NCBI GenBank assembly: GCA_013298445.1
Contig: JAAFHQ010000122.1
Location: 1-10,938, forward strand
Source: Chitinophagales bacterium
Lineage (GTDB): Bacteria; Bacteroidota; Bacteroidia; Chitinophagales; Saprospiraceae
DNA length: 10,938 nt
Direction: 5' to 3'
The notes under the pieces: generated by a model
Database searches by the model: none
The model's input: the letters and a program-made list of their open reading frames with translations, nothing else
Told to the model about the DNA's origin: nothing
Shown: piece by piece, positions 6,265 through 10,938 of the stretch
How the letters are laid out: each line of letters starts with the position of its first letter
How positions within the stretch are numbered: position 1 is the stretch's first letter
Made by a program: the position numbers and the translations under genes

Positions 6265-7101
6265 ATGATGAGTTTATTCAACAGCACTTGCATGGAGTGC
6301 AGCCAACTGATCACCCAACGTTACAGCACCTCATTTTCAATGGGGATCAAGGTGTTTGACAAAGCTTATCGAGCACCGATTTATGCCATTTACGGTTTTG
6401 TCCGTTTTGCTGATGAAATTGTGGATACTTTTCACGGATACAACAAAGCGGAGCTTCTGCAACGCTTCAAAGAAGATACCTATCGGGCCATTGAAGAGGG
6501 CATTAGCCTCAACCCGGTTTTGCAGGCATTCCAACAAGTGGTCAATCAGTACAAAATCGAACGTGAACTGATCGAGGCTTTCTTGTTCAGCATGGAAATG
6601 GATTTGCATCATCATCAATACGAGGATCGTTTGTACCAGGAGTACATTTACGGTTCGGCAGAAGTGGTCGGGCTGATGTGCTTGCGGGTATGGATCAATG
6701 GCAATGAGGAGGAGTACCAACGCCTGAAAGCGCCAGCACGCAGCCTGGGTGCAGCTTTTCAAAAGATCAATTTTCTGCGCGACATGAAAAGTGATTTTGA
6801 TGAACGGGGCCGGGTTTATTTTCCAGGAGTGGATTTTCGTCAGTTTACGGAAGCCGATAAACTCAAAATAGAGGCCGACATTAAGGCCGATTTTGACCAT
6901 GCCTATACCGGGATCGTACAATTGCCTAAGGGTGTACGTTTTGGGGTGTATTTGGCGTATGTGTACTATACCAAGTTGTTTCAAAAAATTAAAAAATCTC
7001 CGGCGCATCAGGTGCAAAAACAAAGAATTCGGGTACATGATGGTCGGAAGGTCGCTCTACTTTTGAGCTCAGCTGTTAGAAATAGTTTAAATTTGCTGTA
7101 A
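6265..7101 (+). CDS. crtB: Phytoene synthase CrtB
   Basis: This 278-residue member of the trans-isoprenyl diphosphate (squalene/phytoene) synthase family condenses two geranylgeranyl diphosphates to phytoene. Both magnesium-binding aspartate motifs are present: DEIVD (50-54) within YGFVRFADEIVD, and RDMKSD (172-177) within FQKINFLRDMKSDFDERG. YFPGVDF follows, as usual in the family. The N-terminal YSTSFSMGIKVF contains the substrate-gate serines typical of CrtB. Two consecutive ATGs (6265 and 6268) make the exact start uncertain by one residue. It lies 31 nt after crtI and abuts the cyclase gene with only a few bases between, so the three are surely co-transcribed. Confidence 0.95.
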   Translation: MMSLFNSTCMECSQLITQRYSTSFSMGIKVFDKAYRAPIYAIYGFVRFADEIVDTFHGYNKAELLQRFKEDTYRAIEEGISLNPVLQAFQQVVNQYKIERELIEAFLFSMEMDLHHHQYEDRLYQEYIYGSAEVVGLMCLRVWINGNEEEYQRLKAPARSLGAAFQKINFLRDMKSDFDERGRVYFPGVDFRQFTEADKLKIEADIKADFDHAYTGIVQLPKGVRFGVYLAYVYYTKLFQKIKKSPAHQVQKQRIRVHDGRKVALLLSSAVRNSLNLL

Positions 7102-7109
7102 AATTGAAC

Positions 7110-7961
7110 ATGAAAACAGATCTTACAGCTCCCCATACCCCAATGTCGAATGGTTGGAAATGGCCTATTTTGTTGTGGCCATATTTACTGGTTGGCTTAT
7201 TGTGGCTTTTTAGTCACATCAACCTGGGGCAGCTGGTTTACGATGTACCAACCCTGGTACATTTGCCTTTTTTGGAAAACAGATTGGCTTATGCTTATGT
7301 GCATATTTTTGCTTTTGTGCCTGTTTTTTTATTGAGTTTTGACCGCAAGGTGCATTATTATAAATCTTGGCTGGATTTGTTTCCTGCCATCCTCATCATG
7401 GGGGCTTTTTTCATAGTTTGGGATGTGTACAAAACTTTGGCCGGGGTCTGGGGCTTCAATGGATACTATGTCACTGGGCTGAATATCGTGTACTTACCCT
7501 GGGAAGAGTTGCTGTTTTTTGTAACGGTCCCCTTTGCCAGCATCTTTATTTACGAATGCCTCAACGCCTACTTCCCGGGCGACCCATTGGCGCGTTGGGA
7601 CAAACCCATCACCCTGGGATTGATCATTGGCTGTTTTATACTGGGCCTCCTTTACATTAGCAAGGCTTATTCCAGTACGACCTTTATCCTTACCGGTGGC
7701 TTTATGTTGTACCACTGGTACTATGTCCCGAACACTTACCGGACCCGCTTTTACCGGGCTTTTTTGGTCATTTTGATCCCTTTTTTATTGGTAGACGGGG
7801 TACTCACGGGAGGGTTTACCAAAGAACCGATTGTGCTGTACAACCCGGAAGAGTATATGGGCATTCGCATCCTTTCTGTGCCATTTGAAGATGCTGTGTA
7901 TGGTTTTTTACTTCTATTTGGGGTTTGTTATTGGTTGGAATGGTTGCGTAAGAACCATTAG
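7110..7961 (+). CDS. crtYcd: Lycopene cyclase, fused CrtYc-CrtYd type
   Basis: This integral membrane protein of 283 residues belongs to the heterodimer-derived CrtYc/CrtYd lycopene cyclase class, which forms ionone rings on lycopene. The internal duplication is visible. The first half has WDVYKTLAGVWGFN (104-117) followed by LPWEELLFF (129-137). The second has VDGVLTGG (228-235) followed by ILSVPFEDAVYGF (254-266). The acidic PWEE/PFED pairs are the conserved catalytic signature. Seven or eight hydrophobic helices are apparent. I chose ATG 7110; a TTG at 7104, two bases after the crtB stop, would add two residues. It closes the crtI-crtB-cyclase operon. Whether one or both ends of lycopene are cyclised cannot be read from sequence. 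Confidence 0.9.
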   Translation: MKTDLTAPHTPMSNGWKWPILLWPYLLVGLLWLFSHINLGQLVYDVPTLVHLPFLENRLAYAYVHIFAFVPVFLLSFDRKVHYYKSWLDLFPAILIMGAFFIVWDVYKTLAGVWGFNGYYVTGLNIVYLPWEELLFFVTVPFASIFIYECLNAYFPGDPLARWDKPITLGLIIGCFILGLLYISKAYSSTTFILTGGFMLYHWYYVPNTYRTRFYRAFLVILIPFLLVDGVLTGGFTKEPIVLYNPEEYMGIRILSVPFEDAVYGFLLLFGVCYWLEWLRKNH

Positions 7962-8019
7962 TGTGGAGCTTTTTATCGCCCCTTAGTCTACTTTTTTACT
8001 TCCTTCTTTTTTTGTGGTT

Positions 8020-8027
8020 TAACTTTG
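8020..8027 (+). promoter_or_regulatory. Candidate -7 element for the LysE-type gene
   Basis: TAACTTTG matches the Bacteroidota -7 consensus TAnnTTTG fully and lies 39 nt before the exporter ATG. No TTTG is present 19-21 bases upstream, only a T-rich stretch, so the assignment is tentative. If real, the exporter is transcribed apart from the crt operon, 105 nt upstream. Confidence 0.4.
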
Positions 8028-8066
8028 GGCTGCTATTTCAGCAAGGGATAAAGAACCGAGTACAAG

Positions 8067-8702
8067 ATGGATATGCTTTTGAGTGGTATCAAAGTAGGGC
8101 TTATTCTTAGTTTTATGATTGGCCCCATTTTTTTTGCATTGGTACAAACAAGTGTGGAGGAAGGCTTCCGGGCCGGAGCAATGGTTGCCTTGGGCATTTG
8201 GGTGAGTGATACTTCTTTTGTACTGGCAGTATATTATGGTGTGTCTTATCTGGCCGAGATTGTAAAAGCGCCAAGTTTTTCCCTGATTTTGGGTATTGCT
8301 GGCAGCATCTTGCTGGCTTGTTTCGGCTTGGCGACCCTCCTGACCATACCCAAAGGTTTATTGAGCAATACCCTGCCGGAGTACAAACGCAGTTCAAGTT
8401 ATCTATCCTTATTCATCAAAGGGTTTTTGATCAATACGATCAACCCCTTTACCGTCTTTTTTTGGACTAGCCTGATGGGAACGGTAGTGGTCAAAGATGG
8501 ATTTGACGGCCAGCAAGCCTCCTGGTTTTTTGGAGCTGTACTGGGCACCATTGTGACAACCGATTTATTAAAAGTGATTTTGGCGAAAAAAATTCGCTAT
8601 AGTTTGCGGCCGGTTCACCTGCTTTGGTTGCGCAGGATATCCGGTGGTGCTTTAATTGTTTTCGGAGTGGTTTTGCTGTTTAGGGTTTTACTCTTGCTGT
8701 AA
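8067..8702 (+). CDS. LysE/RhtB-family exporter
   Basis: This 211-residue membrane protein has six likely transmembrane helices (roughly 4-28, 36-58, 70-95, 113-138, 151-172 and 188-210). Family marks are GPIFFALVQTS (19-29) in the first helix, GIWVSD (43-48) in the second, and KGFLINTINPFTVFFW (118-133) with its NP motif in the central part. SGGALIVFG near the end matches the last helix. LysE/RhtB proteins export amino acids or related small solutes by proton antiport; the substrate cannot be deduced here. The start may be ATG 8067 or 8073. Its 3' end overlaps the minus-strand ORF 8688-8900 by 15 nt. It lies 105 nt after the carotenoid operon with no visible terminator between, but a link to pigments is not supported. 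Confidence 0.88.
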   Translation: MDMLLSGIKVGLILSFMIGPIFFALVQTSVEEGFRAGAMVALGIWVSDTSFVLAVYYGVSYLAEIVKAPSFSLILGIAGSILLACFGLATLLTIPKGLLSNTLPEYKRSSSYLSLFIKGFLINTINPFTVFFWTSLMGTVVVKDGFDGQQASWFFGAVLGTIVTTDLLKVILAKKIRYSLRPVHLLWLRRISGGALIVFGVVLLFRVLLLL

Positions 8703-8900
8703 GGGTAAAATTTCAAACTCAAGCAGTAGTTCCAAGGTAGAAAAAATAAAAATCAATGAACCAACCCCAGGCACACTAACCTGGGCCTGAATGTATTCTT
8801 TTCCAGCAAGCATCTGCGGACAAACCTGAAGATCAGGATACAGTTTTTTTACTTCGGCTAAAGAAATACCTTTTTTAAAGCTGATGCGTGGTAGCTTCAC
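8688..8900 (-). CDS. Hypothetical small protein (70 aa)
   Basis: I do not recognise this 70-residue ORF. It starts MKLPRISFKKGISLAEVKKL, with a basic, helical first third. A middle section contains CPQMLAGKEYIQAQV, and a hydrophobic stretch VGSLIFIFSTLELLLEFEIL (47-66) could be a beta-rich core or one weak membrane segment. It is the only plausible ORF in the stretch between the exporter and gldD. It overlaps the exporter tail-to-tail by 15 nt and has no clear promoter or terminator. Conservation in relatives would decide whether it is a gene. Confidence 0.5.
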   Translation of the reverse strand: MKLPRISFKKGISLAEVKKLYPDLQVCPQMLAGKEYIQAQVSVPGVGSLIFIFSTLELLLEFEILPLQQE

Positions 8901-8993
8901 AACTCATAACAGTTTAAACAAAAAATGTCCAACTTAGACACTTTTTGCACTAGGAAGAAGGCAAATAGCTATGAGTTCTTTGGTGAAGGAGTC

Positions 8994-9038
8994 AAAAAAA
9001 TTTGAGAATAGAATGTAAGCTTAAGGTACAATTATTCT
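8994..9038 (-). terminator. Weak terminator after gldD
   Basis: On the minus strand AGAATA/TATTCT (9005-9010 with 9033-9038) and an inner TGTA/TACA (9014-9017 with 9027-9030) form an imperfect AT-rich stem that overlaps the gldD stop codon. It is followed by seven Ts (complement of 8994-9000). The stem is weak, so this is a moderate guess. Confidence 0.4.
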
Positions 9039-9633
9039 AGTTCCATTCAAACGTTTCGATCATTTTTCGCAGGTCTTTTTTTACAAAATCGTACACTGGC
9101 GCCAATGAATCCGTGTTGATCTTGGTTTTAAAGTACAAGGAAGCGCGAAAGAAATGTTGTTTTTCATCCGTAATGAAAAACTGGAAAGGGGTTGCCGCAG
9201 GGCCTTCAATGGAAAAAACCATCCCTTGCAGGTCCGGGCCACGATTGATGCGTTCTTCTTCGATGTAATTGGCTTTTTTGTTGTGCCAATCTACAAGTTC
9301 AAATGCATCAGATTTGAGTTTGTCCAGAGACTTCCCTGCTCCAATTCTGGAGTAAGTACAATAAATCCGGCACTCAAAATCGGGGTAGTACAAATCAAAC
9401 CAGCAGGGGTTTTCGGGCTTTACGCCGTTTTGCCCCGTGTCTTGCTGCACTTCACTATAAGTTGGGTATTGAAAGGTAAATGCACAGTAGTTTTCATCAA
9501 AAGGCCGAAAGGCTTTTTGTGGATAAATGACCCGAGGAAAAGCCCTTGGGCGTGGGATGGGCGTGGGCGCATCACAAGCTATCGCCAATCCGGCTATCGC
9601 CAACAAAAACACAAAACGAAAGAGTAAGGCCAT
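9037..9633 (-). CDS. gldD: Gliding-motility lipoprotein GldD
   Basis: This 198-residue lipoprotein belongs to the GldD family, required for gliding motility in Flavobacterium johnsoniae and associated with the GldKLMN/type IX secretion machinery of Bacteroidota. An N-terminal hydrophobic segment (4-18) leads to a cysteine at 20 in a relaxed lipobox (AIAC), so the mature protein should be anchored in a membrane facing the periplasm. Family features include the proline-rich PTPIPRPRAFPRV (23-35), CAFTFQYPTY (50-59), CWFDLYYPDF, TPFQFFITDEKQHFFRASLYF, and the ending KMIETFEWN. The start ATG gives a normal signal peptide. It lies 80 nt after ssb on the same strand, and gldE, often found between them, is absent here. 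Confidence 0.9.
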   Translation of the reverse strand: MALLFRFVFLLAIAGLAIACDAPTPIPRPRAFPRVIYPQKAFRPFDENYCAFTFQYPTYSEVQQDTGQNGVKPENPCWFDLYYPDFECRIYCTYSRIGAGKSLDKLKSDAFELVDWHNKKANYIEEERINRGPDLQGMVFSIEGPAATPFQFFITDEKQHFFRASLYFKTKINTDSLAPVYDFVKKDLRKMIETFEWN

Positions 9634-9658
9634 GTATTTAAATCAGCATGCGGTCATA

Positions 9659-9702
9659 ACATCGCAAAGTCTGTGGGCTTAGGGCCTTCGACTTTGCGAT
9701 GT
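9659..9702. repeat. 13-bp perfect inverted repeat between ssb and gldD
   Basis: ACATCGCAAAGTC (9659-9671) and its exact complement (9690-9702) enclose an 18-nt loop, and CAT/ATG pairs extend the stem after a one-base bulge. No T-run follows on the minus strand, so it is not a standard terminator. It fills over half of the 80-nt gap and could act as an attenuator or processing site that sets gldD expression relative to ssb. Confidence 0.75.
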
Positions 9703-9713
9703 ATGCCTGTAAA

Positions 9714-10187
9714 CTAAAAGGGCAAATCATCATCTGCCGTTACGGGTGCTTCTTCAGCAGAAGTGGGCATCGGCGCTTCACTAACGCCAGAATTATTGTT
9801 GCGATTGTATGGATCGTCCTTTTCGGAGGGGAAATAGTTGCTATTGCCGCCTGTGCCACCCTTACGCGCGTCTACGATACGGAAATACTCGCCAACCACC
9901 TCGGTGGTTTTGCGGTTATTGCCTTCTTTGTCTTGCCAGGTGCGATGCGTCAATTTACCTTCCAGATAAATCATCATACCTTTTTTCAAGTTCTTTTCAG
10001 CCCGTTCAGCAACTGAGCGCCACAAAATAATGTCGTGCCATTCGGTCAGATCCTGCCAGTTGCCCTCTTTGTCCTTGTAGCTTTCACTTGTAGCCAGTGA
10101 AAACTTGGCTACCATTGCACCATTTTCCAAACTGCGGACTTCGGGGTCGCGTCCCAAGTTGCCAATGAGAATTACACGATTTACCAT
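9714..10187 (-). CDS. ssb: Single-stranded DNA-binding protein Ssb
   Basis: This 157-residue SSB coats single-stranded DNA during replication and repair. The N-terminal OB fold begins MVNRVILIGNLGRDPEVR (1-18) and contains TEWHDIILW (48-56) and GMMIYLEGKL (70-79). A disordered Gly/Asn/Ser/Pro-rich linker (about 109-151) leads to the acidic tip DDDLPF (152-157), the conserved docking tail for partner proteins. The length is typical of bacterial SSB. ATG 10187 is set by the conserved VNRVILIGN. It is followed by gldD on the same strand. Confidence 0.96.
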   Translation of the reverse strand: MVNRVILIGNLGRDPEVRSLENGAMVAKFSLATSESYKDKEGNWQDLTEWHDIILWRSVAERAEKNLKKGMMIYLEGKLTHRTWQDKEGNNRKTTEVVGEYFRIVDARKGGTGGNSNYFPSEKDDPYNRNNNSGVSEAPMPTSAEEAPVTADDDLPF

Positions 10188-10228
10188 TGTTTTAAATTTT
10201 TATAAATTTACAACAAAGTAAAACAAAA

Positions 10229-10310
10229 AGCTATACCCCCGCACTACCATTTTTCATTTTTTTGTTCCCGCGCAGTTTGGGCCAAAAGAAGGCAGTTCAA
10301 GAGTATAGCT
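10229..10310. repeat. Short spaced inverted repeat in the obgE-ssb gap
   Basis: AGCTATAC (10229-10236) and GTATAGCT (10303-10310) are perfect 8-bp complements 66 nt apart in the 171-nt leader region of ssb. The enclosed DNA holds CCCCGCAC and CCCGCGCAG boxes and a T-rich tract. It may fold in the ssb leader or bind a regulator, but the arms are short and chance is possible. Confidence 0.35.
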
Positions 10311-10311
10311 A

Positions 10312-10335
10312 TTTGATAAACAGTATTGTATCAAA
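10312..10335. repeat. Small hairpin downstream of obgE
   Basis: TTTGATA (10312-10318) and TATCAAA (10329-10335) form a 7-bp AT-rich stem with a 10-nt loop, 24 nt after the obgE stop on the minus strand. No T-run follows, so termination would be inefficient and read-through into ssb is possible. Confidence 0.4.
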
Positions 10336-10358
10336 AATTTCACACTTCTTTTTGTTCT

Positions 10359-10937
10359 CTATTCCTCTTCGGAATGTTTCGAACGGGTACCGTGAATCAA
10401 GCGATGAGGATTGGCAATGTTCAAATTGACGGTATCCTTTGGCGCTGAGTTGATGCTTTCCCACAACAAATCCTTGAGTTCCATCAGCCCCTGTTCTGCT
10501 ACGGAGGAGATGAACAAATGCGGAATGTCTTTCGGAATGGTGGGCAGCAGCATTTCTTTTAGCTCCTCGTCGATCAGGTCTGCTTTGGTAATGGCCAGCA
10601 GTCGGGGTTTGTCCAGTAATTCCGGGTTGTACACCCGTAGCTCATTCTCCAAAATCTGGTATTCCCGGTTGATTTCATCGGTATCGGCAGGTACCATGAA
10701 CAGGAGAATTGAATTGCGTTCAATGTGGCGCAAAAAACGCAAACCCAAGCCTTTGCCCTCACTGGCGTGCTCGATGATCCCTGGGATATCGGCCATCACA
10801 AAGGATTTTCCATCGCGGTAAGGCACAATCCCCAAGTTGGGTGTCAGGGTAGTAAAGGGATAATCGCCAATTTTGGGTTTGGCCGCCGAAATCACAGATA
10901 AGAGGGTCGATTTGCCCGCATTCGGAAAGCCAACCAA
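10359..10937 (-). CDS. obgE: GTPase ObgE/CgtA, C-terminal part
   Basis: These are the last 193 or so residues of the Obg GTPase, a ribosome-assembly and stress-linked factor acting on the 50S subunit. The frame runs off the right edge, so the N-terminal glycine-rich Obg domain is outside. The G domain shows G1 GFPNAGKST (3-11 of the fragment), switch I YPFTTLTP (26-33), G3 DIPGI (50-54) with the Obg-typical HASEGKGLG, G4 TKAD (117-120, in place of NKxD) and G5 ISSVAEQG (143-150). After the G domain only a short acidic and basic tail (TRSKHSEEE) remains, with no extra OCT domain. The TTG at the edge is an internal leucine codon, not a start. Confidence 0.95.
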   Translation of the reverse strand: MVGFPNAGKSTLLSVISAAKPKIGDYPFTTLTPNLGIVPYRDGKSFVMADIPGIIEHASEGKGLGLRFLRHIERNSILLFMVPADTDEINREYQILENELRVYNPELLDKPRLLAITKADLIDEELKEMLLPTIPKDIPHLFISSVAEQGLMELKDLLWESINSAPKDTVNLNIANPHRLIHGTRSKHSEEE

Positions 10938-10938
10938 G

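Noticed and set aside
8903..8975. CTCATA/TATGAG pair upstream of the 70-aa ORF as a regulatory hairpin
   Set aside because: Six-base arms more than 60 nt apart are expected by chance.
1..10938. CRISPR array, tRNA, defence island or complete insertion sequence
   Set aside because: No regular spacer-repeat pattern, no tRNA-like cloverleaf noticed, and no transposase, nuclease or toxin-antitoxin genes among the real ORFs.

Overview
The window looks like chromosomal DNA from a Bacteroidota bacterium, probably a Saprospiraceae-like (Haliscomenobacter/Lewinella-type) lineage. The evidence is a GldD gliding-motility lipoprotein downstream of ssb, a Bacteroidota-type phytoene desaturase/synthase pair with a CrtYcd-type lycopene cyclase, a promoter ahead of recA that fits the Bacteroidota consensus (TTTG, 19 bp, TAnnTTTG), and A-rich leaders without clear Shine-Dalgarno sites. 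The genus is inference; no rRNA marker is present.

Layout. (1) 1-2766, plus strand: a histidine-utilisation cluster, with the 3' end of hutU, then hutI and hutG. Together they take urocanate to imidazolonepropionate, to formimidoylglutamate, to glutamate plus formamide. hutH is not in the window. Each gap of this cluster, and the space after hutG, holds a different large inverted-repeat element (225-322, 1590-1709, 2819-2972). (2) 3069-4130, minus strand: recA, convergent with the hut cluster and separated from it by a terminator that reads both ways. Upstream of recA lies a good promoter and then the terminator of a small minus-strand gene (4319-4558) encoding a 79-residue anti-sigma-like helical protein. 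(3) 4761-7961, plus strand: a tight carotenoid operon crtI-crtB-crtYcd, sufficient in principle to turn geranylgeranyl diphosphate into a cyclised carotene (beta- or gamma-carotene type). No ketolase or hydroxylase gene lies in it. (4) 8067-8702, plus: a LysE/RhtB-type exporter that overlaps tail-to-tail with an unrecognised 70-residue ORF on the minus strand. (5) 9037-10937, minus strand: obgE (5' end beyond the window), ssb and gldD, all transcribed leftward. ssb is followed directly by gldD, without the gldE gene that often lies between them in gliding Bacteroidota.

Most of the coding content is conserved and ordinary. The least explained material is non-coding: the three palindromic elements of the hut region, two of which are built from a similar 9-nt iterated word, and the multi-hairpin element at 2819-2972, which looks like a REP/MITE-type unit. 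I see no CRISPR array, tRNA, rRNA, complete insertion sequence or defence system.
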